This document shows, piece by piece, positions 36,696 through 47,285 of a stretch of DNA of 64,000 nt. The notes beneath the pieces are model-generated. The model had not been told where the DNA came from, did no database searches, and saw only the letters and a list, made by a program, of their open reading frames with translations. Position 1 is the first letter of the stretch. Every line of letters starts with the position of its first letter. The translations under genes and the position numbers were made by a program. The stretch comes from Sceloporus undulatus (lineage: Eukaryota > Chordata > Lepidosauria > Squamata > Phrynosomatidae), in contig NC_056524.1 in assembly GCF_019175285.1 (NCBI RefSeq), positions 225,363,060-225,427,059 on the forward strand, written 5' to 3'.

Positions 36696-36907
36696 AAAAC
36701 ACACTGCAGAAATAATCCAGTTTCAGATCACTTTAACAGCCCTGGCTCAGTGCTAGGGAATCTTGGGAATTATAGTTTATTGTGGCACCGGAGCCCTCTG
36801 ACAGAGAAGGCTAAATGTCTCACAAAACTATAGTTCCCAGAATTCCCTACCATAGAGCCAGGGCAGTTAAAGCAGTTTCAAACTGGACTATGTCTGCAGT
36901 GTGTTTT
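36696..36907. mobile_element. Palindromic MITE (M1 family), full length
   Basis: Ends AAAACACACTGCAGAAATAA and its mirror CTGCAGTGTGTTTT. The interior is one long imperfect palindrome ('agggaatcttgggaattata' facing 'tatagttcccagaattccct'). Superfamily not certain. Confidence 0.85.
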
Positions 36908-37192
36908 AGATCTTGGCCATCTAAATTAGGTCTCAATATTTCTTCTTTACTGTTAGAGGTGGAACATATGAATATACTCCTGCTAGCAGTGTTACTTTTG
37001 ATGACAAAACAACCTTGATGGATCTTGGAAATGTTACTTTTTGGACTAAAATTCCTTGAATTTTACAGGCTGGGAGTTTGTAGGCGTTGTAACCCCTCCC
37101 AGATCGCTTTTTCAATCTCTTTCTTGATGATGTTATATCCTTAGAACATTTTGGAAGGTAACTTAGGCAATGTAGCTTAGTACCATCTATTG

Positions 37193-37331
37193 CAGTGGTT
37201 TTCATCCTTTAGCCATCCAGATATTTTAGACTTCAGCTCCCAGAATTCTCTACTACTAGACATGATGGCTGAGGCTTATGGGAGTTGAAGTCCAAAATAC
37301 CTCCTGGAAGGTAAAAAGCTGAGCACCACTA
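37193..37331. mobile_element. Short hAT-type MITE
   Basis: CAGTGGTTTTCA at the left and GAGCACCACTA at the right. The flanks ATCTATTG (37185-37192) and ATCTACTG (37332-37339) are an 8-bp duplication with one change. The interior is the 'agctcccagaattctc'/'gggagttgaagtcc' palindrome. Confidence 0.8.
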
Positions 37332-37638
37332 ATCTACTGCAAGGTGAGCAAAGTGCTACCCTGGGGCCACATGTACAAAGGCTGTTTTCCATCTCACGAT
37401 CCCTCCAAATTTGCAATAATTTGTTCCAGGTTTTATTTCTTTGTTTTGCCACTTTTAAGCAGAAAACTGACTCCTAAACATTTCCTCACCTCTCATCTAC
37501 TGCACTGACTAGCAACAAGGGAAGGAAAGAATATTCACAGCTTATTCATTTCCTGGCCAAAAAATGGATTTCCAAATATTCAGGAAACCTACTTGGAAAG
37601 AATCACACAGTATTGAGAACCTCGCAACTCCCCCCCCC

Positions 37639-37738
37639 NNNNNNNNNNNNNNNNNNNNNNNNNNNNNNNNNNNNNNNNNNNNNNNNNNNNNNNNNNNNNN
37701 NNNNNNNNNNNNNNNNNNNNNNNNNNNNNNNNNNNNNN
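37639..37738. other. Assembly gap, 100 N
   Basis: Exactly 100 N, entered from a C run and left through another C-rich stretch. A scaffold-type gap of unknown true size. Confidence 0.99.
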
Positions 37739-38379
37739 CCCCTGGATTTAATTTTCCCATGTACATTTCCCCCTTATTTATATATTTCCCCCTTATTTAT
37801 TGATATCAGTCAGCTTTTGAGATATGGGCCCACTCTTTCTGAAGCCGAGAGAGTGTGACTTTCCAAAGTGTCTTTCTGTGCGTTTTTTGTCCTTTTAATG
37901 CAGCCTTGTTGTGACAATGATGGTGGTGGTGATGATGGTGATATTGATATGAGCCAGCTTCTGAGGCACGGCCAATGCAAGTTGCTCTGATTTTTACAAA
38001 CTCATGCCCAGTGAAGAAAAACCAAAGTCCCTTGACCAAGTACACACTTCTGAGAAGTACAGTTGAACCCAAGAGCTAATCACTTCTTGTTAAACCAGCT
38101 TGACGTGTTAAATATGCATAGCCATGTGGACCCATGTTCAGTGTGAAACCCAAAGAGTTTGGTTATGCAGTAAGCCTCTGAAATATGCAAGAGGCCATCT
38201 TAAGTAGAGCCATGTTCAATGCCCAAATGTGCTGTTTGGAATGGGGGGAGGGGGGCTGGCCAAAAGGAAAGTACATTTCTGTCTAGGAATAATGCCCAAA
38301 TGTCCTCCATTTTGATCATGCCTAAGAAACATGCATTTATATTAACATTTTTAAAAAAGCATCAATTTTTTTTGCATGT

Positions 38380-38512
38380 CCTCCATTTAAAAATGTGTCC
38401 TACATTTGAAAATGTCATATATTACTTATTTAATTATTTTTTTCGCTTCGGCCCCCCAGTTGTCTGAGGGACATCAAGCCGGCCCCCGGCTCAAAAAGGT
38501 TGCCTACCCCTG
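38380..38512. mobile_element. hAT remnant, right end
   Basis: Ends 'aaaaaggttgcctacccctg', the complement of a common hAT terminus, and contains 'gtcctacatttgaaaatgtc' as in the two complete hAT elements. Confidence 0.6.
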
Positions 38513-38571
38513 CCATAGCCAGACATTAATGAGACCCAGAGTGTGAAATCCAAGCCAGCAAACGGACCATG

Positions 38572-38802
38572 TACAGTGGACCCTTGTTATACGCTGGGGT
38601 TTGGTTCCAAGATCCCCTGTATATAACAAAATCCGTGTATGCTCAGGTCCCATTAAATATGACATAGCAAAATGGTGTCCCTTATAAAAAAATGGAAAAT
38701 CACGGTTTGATATTTGAAATTAATACTTTTAAAAAATATTTTCAAATCATGTATGCTTGAATCCGTGTATAAAAAATCCGTGTATAAGAAGGTCCGATTG
38801 TA
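38572..38802 (+). mobile_element. Mariner-like MITE
   Basis: TA-CAGTGGACCC...GGTCCGATTG-TA with TA on both sides. The best-kept copy of the family in the window. Confidence 0.88.
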
Positions 38803-38885
38803 ATATTCCTCCTCCATCATTTAGTAAGGCTATGCACTCATGCAGGAGGTTTGGAGTTTCCAGAAGACCTAGTGAGGAACAATTA

Positions 38886-39226
38886 GGGCGATTATCACAC
38901 AGAGGCTTATTGTGGCTAAAAATCAATGCCAAAGCACAAGGGTGTGATAAACAATTGTGCTTGCCGCCCATGATTTAATTGTCATTGAGGCATCCTGCTT
39001 CTCTCCTGTCATCATAGTGTTTGTGGAGCAGCCATTTTTCAACAATGGAAACTTCCATTATTGGAGAAATTGCTTCTCCATGAACACTTTGATGACAGGA
39101 GAGGAATGGGACACCTCAATGGCAATTAAATCACAGGAGCCAAGCACAATTGGCTGTCACACCTGTGCTCTTTGGGAATAATTTAGCCATGTTTTTGCCA
39201 TGGTAAGCCTCTGTGTGGTAATCGCC
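38886..39226. mobile_element. Foldback MITE with long terminal palindrome
   Basis: GGGCGATTATCACACAGAGG at the left is mirrored by 'cctctgtgtggtaatcgcc' at the right. The middle folds as well ('cctctcctgtcatc..' near 38999 against 'gatgacaggagagg' near 39090). About 341 bp, no coding capacity. Confidence 0.85.
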
Positions 39227-39782
39227 TTGGTAGAGCTCCCATTCACCCTGTACATATATTTATATGCTTAAGGGAGGCATAACATAGTAACTGGGCATTT
39301 ACTAATTAATTAAGCAGGCCTCTGGCAAATAATAATGCCCCTTTCATTAGTTGCACTATCTCTGGCAGGTTGTGCCAGGTCAGCTCACAGTGTACAGACA
39401 GATAAGAATATTTCTGTCCTAGAATGGGTGGGAAAATGCTCCTTTGTTAGAAGTGTCAATACTTTTCAGAACAAGGAAGAGAGAATATTTAAAGATTTGG
39501 AAAATCAGGATGGCAGTCTGGTCCTGACCATGAACTGCTTTCAGCCAAGGCTCCAATCAAGCCCAGGAACCAATCCATTGGGGCAACATCTAATTCATCA
39601 TGCAGACTCCAGTGAACAGCAGCTCTTTACAGATTTGATCAGTTGATGGGACATGAGCTTACTTTGCCTTTGCCTTAGGTTTGATTGCTGCATTCTTCTT
39701 CTCTTCATTTAATCAATAAATCAGTAAACCATCAATTGACACATTTTGAACTTGTTACAATTCATAACTATAAAAGTAACTA

Positions 39783-40165
39783 AGGGGCTCAACAGACTGC
39801 CCCGAAAGGGTGGGTTGGAGCCGCCCATTTTTGCTCCTGAGGGAACCTGTAGCAACCAAACCATGTGGGCTCTCTCTGCACCAAAAAAACCCTTCTAAAA
39901 GTGGGTTCTTTCTGGCATGCATGGCCACTGCCATCAGTGTGCCATTGATGCACTGTTGCGCGTCGATGACGCAAGTGCAGCGCCCCGACTTGTGGATGCT
40001 GCGCTGCGCTTGTGTCATCATGGCGGCCCCCATGTGGACGGACCACACCATGATGGCACCGCCGCTGCATGCTAGGGCTTGGGAGCGTGTGGATACTCTG
40101 CACACTCCCGAGCCCTAATTTTGGCCCCAGGGCGCCACAAAGCACCTGTCTGAACTAGGCCTATA
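39783..40165. mobile_element. GC-rich multi-hairpin DNA element (copy F)
   Basis: Relative of copy A: hairpin GGGCTTGGGAGCGTGT against CACACTCCCGAGCCC near 40075-40116, then 'ctaattttggcc' and 'cacaaagcacctgtctgaac', paralleling the end of copy A. Left terminus near 'ggggctcaacagactgcccc'. Confidence 0.65.
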
Positions 40166-40204
40166 AGACACCATTTAATTACAAAAAATTGTCCTTGCTA
40201 AATA

Positions 40205-40320
40205 TAATTTCCTGGATGACCTTGGGCAAGTCACATTCTCTCAGCCTCAAGGATCGCAATGACACACCCCTACTGAAGAAACTTGCCAAGAAAACCCATT
40301 GATAGGTTTGCCTCATTTGT
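40205..40320 (+). mobile_element. MIR-like SINE, 3' half, followed by M1 half
   Basis: 'accttgggcaagtcacattc', 'tctcagcctcaaggatcgca', 'gaagaaacttgccaagaaaa'. A half-copy of the M1 MITE ends at about 40400. Confidence 0.8.
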
Positions 40321-40400
40321 CACAAACTACAATTCCATAGCATTGAGACATGGCAGTTAAAGTGGTGTCAAACTGGATTATTTCTGTAGTGTGGATACAG

Positions 40401-41679
40401 CAATAGTCAAGAAACATGGTGAATAATTGAATACACTTTTGAAATGAAGGATTTAAAAATGCACAATTGATCATATATATAATTGTTACCAGTTTGATTT
40501 GGTTTATCATTGCAACACAGGCAATGATATCCAATCTAGAAGATGCTTTCACTAATAAAATCATCCCCAGCGCTCTTCTGACTCAGCCATATTAACCAGT
40601 ATACTAAACAGGATACAGTCCTCAGACATGAAACATTCAGGCACCATTCAATCAAACTGTTTTGTGAGAAATTAGCCTGCTATCATCCTTCAGTGTGTTT
40701 ATCCAACAAAGCCATGTTCATGACTAAACAATCTGTGAGCAATGTTAGTCACAGGAGTAACTGCAGAATGATCATTTCTTTTCTGAAGGTAATTTCTGAT
40801 TAATTTGAAGACATTTTTGCTCTACCTTCTCTGAACAGTGATTAGTGCCAAAAGAAAAAAAATGCCAAAATCTAGAATTTTAGGGCAGCTATGAGTGGAC
40901 ACGTTAGCATAGCAATGACAGAGGTTTCTACCTCTATCTTCATCAGGCCTTATTTCATCCCCCCCCCATCTCTCTCAAGAGACAGCGAGAGAGAGAGAGC
41001 ATTTATTAAAAATCAATCCATGAGTGCTGAGAAAACCCAAAGTTACACCTATATTGCATAGGATCAATTGATATTTTAAATAAAATTGGGAATTAAACTA
41101 AACTGAATTACACTTTAAAAATTCCTTCGTGGGTGCTCTAATTACCAGGCAATGTGGAATTCGGTTCCTGCTGAACTTCTCTCTCATGTGTTGTTCATGT
41201 ACATGATTTACTGTAATTTGAAATGGTGGAAGAAATGCAGTAACATCTGGGATTCTGATATATATACAACACACTCTGCACTTCAGAAAGTGTTTGTTCT
41301 TCTGCTAATTTGCAAGAGTGCTACACATCCACTGTTGACATGGTTTCATGATTGCAGTTTGGTTTTCATTATTGACACAGCTGTACTAAAAATGCTCTAG
41401 TATTAATAAGATAAGGATTGTAAAATGGCTGTGGGATTTTATTCTGAAACCTGAGCTGTGGGTAGGGTTGCCTACACAAACAAAGCTACAATGAATAGGA
41501 TCTGTCATTCCCTTAGATATCTACACTGATATGATGTTACAGACAATGCCAAGATAAAGGGGCACAATGGCATGAGGAGATACATTATACCTTCAAACAC
41601 ATCTGCAAAGAGCATAATTCTTTAAAGCCCATTATGTTCATGCTATTCAGAGACAAGCATTGACTGCCAGCAATCTCCT
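40401..41679. other. No gene recognised
   Basis: Contains a C run and a short GA repeat near 40960-41000. I see no exon or named repeat. Confidence 0.5.
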
Positions 41680-41765
41680 TTGTTGTTGCTGTGTGCCTTC
41701 AAATCGTTTCCAACTTATGGTGATCCTATCATGGGGTTTTCATGTCAAGAGTTATTAAGAGGAGG
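41680..41765 (-). mobile_element. MIR-like SINE 3' end
   Basis: 'tgttgctgtgtgccttcaaa', 'ttccaacttatggtgatcct', 'atggggttttcatg' on the plus strand, the complement of the SINE 3' part. Confidence 0.75.
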
Positions 41766-41819
41766 TTTCCATTTAATGTACTGTAATATCCAAATCAAAT
41801 CCAAATCATTATTAATATG

Positions 41820-42050
41820 CTATTGTTGTTTAGTTGTTAACAGCCCTTGAGTAGACCTCAACTCATCGCAACCCTGTGGATGAGACATCTCCAAGACCCT
41901 ATCCTCCACTAGTCTGTTTAAATCTTGTAGATTCATGCCTGTGACCTCCATAATTGAGTCTAGCCTTCTGGCATGTGGGCTTCCTCTCTTTGTACTGCAT
42001 TCTACCTTTCCTAGCATTACTGTTTTTTCCAAGCCTTCTTTCTCATAATG
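41820..42050 (-). mobile_element. Bov-B/RTE fragment, minus
   Basis: 'ccctatcctccactagtctg', 'cttctggcatgtgggcttcc', 'ctacctttcctagcattact', in the order of the complement of Bov-B. Confidence 0.75.
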
Positions 42051-42054
42051 TTGC

Positions 42055-42240
42055 CAAGGTACCATGGAGAGCCAAAAAGGCAAACACATGGGTCCTTGAA
42101 CAGATCAAGCCTGAAATATCCCTAGCAGCCAAGATGATCAAATTAAGGCTGTTGTACTTTGGTCACATCACGAGAAGGCATGACTTACTGAACAAGACAA
42201 TAATGCTAGGAAAGGTTGAGGGTAATAGAAAGAAAGAAAG
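42055..42240 (+). mobile_element. Bov-B/RTE fragment, plus
   Basis: 'gaacagatcaagcctgaaat', 'aaattaaggctgttgtactt', 'tggtcacatcacgagaaggc', 'gacaataatgctaggaaagg', sense-strand Bov-B, facing the minus fragment head to head. Confidence 0.75.
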
Positions 42241-42392
42241 GAGATTATCGTATTGCTTTTAAAGCGCCTTATCCCTGATAGGATAGAGGCGCATTTATTT
42301 TAAAACTGGGTGTTAGGGTTTTTATTTTCATTTTTGGAAAGCCACTGGATTTTACACATGCAAATCACTCCTGCATTCCCAGGCTCACACAG

Positions 42393-42440
42393 TATGTGTG
42401 TGTATGTGTGTGTGTGTGTGTGTGTGCACACACACACACA
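42393..42440 (+). repeat. (TG)n/(CA)n microsatellite
   Basis: TG repeats followed at once by CA repeats, so the tract itself can fold back. Confidence 0.92.
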
Positions 42441-42444
42441 TTTT

Positions 42445-42570
42445 TTGCAGGCATGCATTCTCTGAAGATGCCAGCCACAGATGCTGGTGAAACATCAGGA
42501 AGAAACTCTTCTAGAACATGGCCACAGAGCCCGAAAAACCCACAAAAAACTATGGATGTTGGCCATGAAA
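42445..42570 (+). mobile_element. Penelope-like repeat with hammerhead-like core
   Basis: 'ctgaagatgccagccacaga' then 'tgctggtgaaacatcaggaa': a CTGANGA box, a six-pair stem (GCCAGC/GCTGGT) and a GAAAC box, then 'ctagaacatggccacagagc'. Assignment to Penelope-like elements rests on recall of the repeat group, and a self-cleavage site is not located. Confidence 0.55.
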
Positions 42571-42789
42571 GCCTTTGGCTTCACATTGAGAGAACAATTG
42601 TTTGAAAAGTGCTCTATAAATTTGCCAAGTAAAATTAGACACAAAGGAATCCATACAGATGTGGGATGCCATGTCACATTATTGTACTTAACAGTGCAAT
42701 TAATTGTTGTTATGGATTATAACTTTCACAGTCAGGTTGCAATTCTGTATATTTTAGAGAGAAATCATTGTGAATTAATCAATACTGAG

Positions 42790-42826
42790 GCGCGTTACAG
42801 ACCGCCCCTTAGGGGCGGCCTGTAGG
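42790..42826 (+). mobile_element. GC-rich multi-hairpin element (copy G), cut by gap
   Basis: Starts GGCGCGTTACAGACCGCC like copy C, then runs into the 25-N gap after 37 bases. Confidence 0.75.
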
Positions 42827-42851
42827 NNNNNNNNNNNNNNNNNNNNNNNNN
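42827..42851. other. Assembly gap, 25 N
   Basis: Exactly 25 N, at the join between the spacer and the right arm. Confidence 0.99.
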
Positions 42852-43019
42852 TATTAGACATGATTGCCAATTAATCCTAAAAGCAATAAGCAACTCCCTC
42901 CTCTCTTTCCCTCTTCCCCAACAGCCCTTAGACCCCGGATGATGAATGGGCCAGTCAGTATGTTTTTACCTTCAGGTTTACAGTCTGCGGGCGTTTTGTT
43001 TTTAATATATGGGATAATA

Positions 43020-43550
43020 GGGGGTTACAGACCACCATATAATTCCGACGGAGCGCGTACTAGGGTTAGAAGGGGCGGTGCTTCCACACACCCCACCTAT
43101 ACACGCTCTGCGCGCACAAATGGTGGCGGCTGTTCCACACGGCCGCCGTGCATCAATAGTACGACCCGCCGCCTCCAAAGAGGCGGCGCGGTTGTGACGT
43201 ATTGGGCGCGCGGCGGCGCTAGGGCGCCCTTTGCATGACCCCGAAGGAGCTCCGTTTCGAGCTCCTTCCTGTTTGGTCGCTGGCGCCGCCTTAGACGGCT
43301 GCGCCCAGCGAGGCAAGGAGAAAGGGGTCCAGGGCCCCTTCTCCTCCCTGCCCCGCGGGGTGTCCTTGGGGCTTGAAGCCCCAAGGACACCCTTTCCAGG
43401 CTGCGGGGAAGGGGCCTTTTGCCGCTGTCCCGCAGCCGCAAAGGGGCATCGGGGTCGGAGGCTGCCGGTCTGGCCACTGAGGCCCCAGATATCACCGGGG
43501 GGGAAAGGGGCGGGTGTAGGCCATCCCCAAAGGGCGGTCTGTAACCCGCC
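43020..43550. mobile_element. GC-rich multi-hairpin element (mirror of copy C)
   Basis: Inverted termini GGGGTTACAGACCACC and GGCGGTCTGTAACCCGCC. Pairs with 16867-17425. Hairpins are partly disturbed compared with the left copy. Confidence 0.75.
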
Positions 43551-43789
43551 TCAATCACTGGTGTGCAGTATTTGAAAATATGGACTTCATTAATATTTGA
43601 GTTTGGGAGTCCTGATCATAACTCATTTATTGCAAGTGACATTGAACAAATGAATGTGATTAATTTGTGCTTAGGCTTCAAATAATGGACACTGTGAAAC
43701 ATGATTGTAACAGAAACTAATATCTGCTATTCTAATTTGCTATTAGATTGTAGTTTTAATTCAGATTTAGTGTCCATAATGTGTTAAGT

Positions 43790-43930
43790 GGGTACAAGGG
43801 TTGAATCCCTGCTTGGCCATGAAACCTACTTGGTGATCTTGAAGTCACCTGTCTCGACAAAGGCAATTGCAAACCCCCTTCTGAAGAATCTTGCCAGAGG
43901 GTTGCCATAAGTCAAAATAATCAACTCACA
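43790..43930 (+). mobile_element. MIR-like SINE (mirror of 16455)
   Basis: 'gggttgaatccctgcttggc', 'ctacttggtgatcttgaagt', 'aaaggcaattgcaaaccccc'. Confidence 0.75.
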
Positions 43931-44329
43931 CAACTACATTACTTACTTTAGATGCTTTTCTCTAGGTTTTTTGCCCAAAGAAGCTCTCGGGGGTCATTTA
44001 GGGGGGAAAAAATCTCACAATTAAGAAGTCCAGTCCAGGAATAAAATATCTGTGATGGCCAAATGGAAAGGGTTTAAAGGCAGTATTTCTGCTTTTATCC
44101 TTGATCTCAGGTGTCATGTTAGGCACAGGCAGCAGTTCTAGTGAAAGAGGGAGTGAGTAGGTTCAGTCTTGATTAGGCCATAATAGTGTTTCTGGCGGCA
44201 TTTCCCAGGTAGTAAGTCCCTTTGAGGGAGGTGTTAGGACTGAACAATTGCAACCTTCTCCTGTTATAGTTTTGGGAAATTATTTCAAAGCATGCATCCT
44301 GGTTTTGTTTATTAGGACATTTAAACTTG

Positions 44330-45010
44330 CTCTTCAAACCAAAACATCTCAAGGGCCTATTCAGAAGTCACTAATAGGTAACCCATGTGAAAGGATGCTG
44401 GAGTCCTAGTGACCCAAGCTAAACATGAACCATCACAATTGAAGTGGCAAAAAGCCAAAGTGGTTCAAGACTGCTTAAAAAAAAGTACGTGTCCTCATGA
44501 AGGAATAGTAATAGCACTATTCTATTCTGCTTTGTCACCACTCACTTGGGACACTGTCCAGTTCTGGGCACCACAGTTCAAAAAGGATCTTTACACATTG
44601 GAATGTGTCCAGAAGGAAGACAACCAAGATGGAAAAAGTCTTGAGGCCAATTAAGGATCTGGTGTGTTTAGCTTGGAGAAGGGAAGATTGAGAGGGGTGA
44701 TATTTGATAGACATCTTTAGAGTATAAAGAAATGTCATGTAAAAGATGCTGGCTAGTTTGTTTTTCAGTAGTTGCTTCAGAGACTAGGAGTAAACTATGT
44801 ATTCAGGTTAAAGGAAAAGACATTCCACGCTAACTTAGGACAAACTTTTTATACTGTAAGATCTGTTGACATTGAAATAACTGCTTCAGAGGCAGATGGC
44901 TCCGTCTTTAGGGATCTTTAAAGATGGTAGAATGACATCAGTAAGGAGAGCATTGTTGAGTATACCTGCATTGGTGGAACTGAACTAGATGGTCCTTGTG
45001 AACTCTGCCA
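44330..45010 (+). mobile_element. CR1 LINE 3' fragment (mirror of 15370)
   Basis: 'ggacactgtccagttctggg', 'acattggaatgtgtccagaa', 'gaactagatggtccttgtga' in sense orientation. Confidence 0.85.
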
Positions 45011-45419
45011 AAATTTATAAATCTGTTTCTCAGATGTTAAAATTGGAAAGAGATGCAAGTGCAGAGTGGGGGGAGTGACTGAAACGCAAAACCAGCAGGA
45101 TGGAAACACTAAAAGAGAAAAGGTTCAAAAGTCTGGGTTCTCAAAGAGGGAAAGGAGTGATAGAACTGTAGGTTTTGAAAGTACCCCCAAGGACTTGTAG
45201 TCCACCTTACTCTTGATGGTTGTTTGAGAAAGTGCTTTGAACATTTTGAAAGTGTAAACAAATCCCATTATAATTCTAAACAATCCTGTAGATCATGATG
45301 TCCTATTACAAAGCCTTCCCAGGCATTGCATAATTGTCGCTTGCTATTTGATGTTCTTTTGGTTGCCTGTTTTTATCGAACCATTTGCTGTTATTGCTAT
45401 GTACTTATATGTATTATCT

Positions 45420-45720
45420 ACTGAGAGGCAGGCTGCTCCAACAGGCCTCCCTGGAAGAAGAATAACCATCCTTTATGGCCAAGCCCTCCCTCAGTCATCT
45501 GCCTTGGTCCAGGCCTGGAGGTGGAGGTAGGGGAACTGTGGACCTCATCCCCTTTTCCCACCACCTTTTCCTTCTCCTTTTGTGTCGTTTGTCTTTTTAG
45601 ATTGAGCCTGAGGGCAGGGAACCATCTAATTTAAAGATTGTATGTACAGCGCTGTGTTAAATTACAGCGCTTATAATAAGGTTATAATAATAATAAGATA
45701 ATAATAATAATTATAATATA
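45420..45720 (+). mobile_element. L2-like LINE 3' end (mirror of 14680)
   Basis: 'agcctgagggcagggaacca', 'gtatgtacagcgctgtgtta', then AAT-rich tail. Confidence 0.65.
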
Positions 45721-45949
45721 AACAACTGTGGTTGAAAGAAAATGGGCTGCCTGAGACACCTAAAGAGTCTTAAGATGGAGGCAGATTCAAAATGAGAAAT
45801 TCCTGATTCATTGTGCTGGCTTCTGGCTTACTGCCAGCATGCCAGCTGTTCTCCGTAGAGTTTTGTTTGATTCCCCTCCTCCCTTTTTTTAACCTTCTGG
45901 ATCCTTTGTCCTTAGCATATAAATGTTCAGAGTATACTGAGATGAGGGC

Positions 45950-46140
45950 CGCATTTGATTGTTCAGACAATGCCCAGCGGACCCATGCTTTCGAATCCCT
46001 GCTGAGCCTGAAAACCCAGTGGGTGGACCTTGCACAAGTGGCATCTCTCGCTTCGAAGTAGGCAAAGTGAAACCATCCTGTGAAAAAAAAATTTGCAAGG
46101 CCCCTCTGTGATGGGTTGCCTTGCCATAATCAGAAGAATG
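45950..46140 (+). mobile_element. MIR-like SINE (mirror of 14250)
   Basis: 'cgaatccctgctgagcctga', 'aacccagtgggtggaccttg'. The 'ctctctcagcctcag' block is scrambled here compared with the left copy. Confidence 0.8.
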
Positions 46141-46559
46141 CACCAAAAAATCAAGTATATGGAAACTTCAGGATAGGTACGGCGGAAGTGTGAGAATATT
46201 AAAATAAAAAGTGAATGACTTTAGGTTTCTGTTACTAGAAAAGGCATGTTTTTATTGAAGAGGTTTGTGGCTTCTTAAGATGACAGGTTTATTTGGCATC
46301 AATGCTTGGATGGCATGAAAGCTTATGTCAAATGACACTTAGGAGATGCTGAGGAGACACACTGCCGTTTTCCTGCAACAATTAACACAAAAGCATTTTT
46401 TTGGCAAGTAATGTCCCCCCATTCCAATTTCAGTATGCCTCAGTCTCAAAACAGGAGGATACAAAACAGGGCAGGAATTTGCCCCGCCATGGCTGCCTAT
46501 GGGGCCTTGAGAGGCTTTTTTGGAGGGGGGAGGGATAAAAGTGCTACTGTCAGGATTAC

Positions 46560-46980
46560 AATGAAAAAATGGAATGGTTCCTAATTTTACAAAGATGTCA
46601 GATAAGGCTTGCATTTTATAACGCTATCTGTTTACCTATATACATGACATATATTGTAAATGAAGCAGAGCCCCCCTCAGTCCATCTGCCTGGTCCAGGC
46701 CTCAGAGGGGAGAGAAGAACTGCTGGACCTGATCCCCTTCCACCACCTTCCTCTTCTCCTTTGTGTGTCGTGTCTTTTTTTTAGATTGTAAGCCGCTCTG
46801 AGAGGGCTGAAGGGTGTGTGGTATAAATACTGTAATTATAAACAATAAATAAATAAAGCGGATTACATTCAGAGGAAATGTGTGTGGAAATTTGGAGGAG
46901 AACAAATTAGATATGCAGATGACCTTCATACTGCTAGCAGAAATAGCAAGATTTAGAATGATTTGGTAAAAGTCATCCTC
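46560..46980 (+). mobile_element. Bov-B/RTE fragment with L2-like insertion (mirror of 13405)
   Basis: 'tggaatggttcctaatttta', 'taacgctatctgtttaccta', then an L2-like end at about 46660-46855, then 'atctgcatatct' complement region. Confidence 0.65.
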
Positions 46981-47034
46981 GGCCTGGGAGGGAGTGAATA
47001 GGCGGCCAGCTCACCAGGGCTAGCCTGAGAAGAA

Positions 47035-47285
47035 TGAAGAGGCCCTCCCTCTAGTTCCATCTTCCTTGGTCCAGGCCTCAGAGGGAGAGGAGAACCACTG
47101 GACCTCATCCCCCTTCCCCACCACCATTCCCTTCTCCTTTGTTTCTGTCTTTTAGATTGTAAGCCTGAGGGCAGGAACTGTCTTATTAAAAATTAATAAT
47201 TGTAAGCCGCTCTGAGAGCCATTAGGGCTGAAGGGCGGGGGGTAATAACGTAATAAATAATATAAATAATAAAAGTCAAGAAGAA
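47035..47285 (+). mobile_element. L2-like LINE 3' end (mirror of 13020)
   Basis: 'attgtaagcctgagggcagg', 'aattgtaagccgctctgaga', 'ccattagggctgaagggcgg'. Confidence 0.65.

Noticed and set aside
37542-37858. Open frames crossing the 100-N gap
   Set aside because: They depend on unknown bases in the gap.
43097-43558. 153-codon open frame on the minus strand
   Set aside because: Entirely inside a multi-hairpin GC-rich transposable element.
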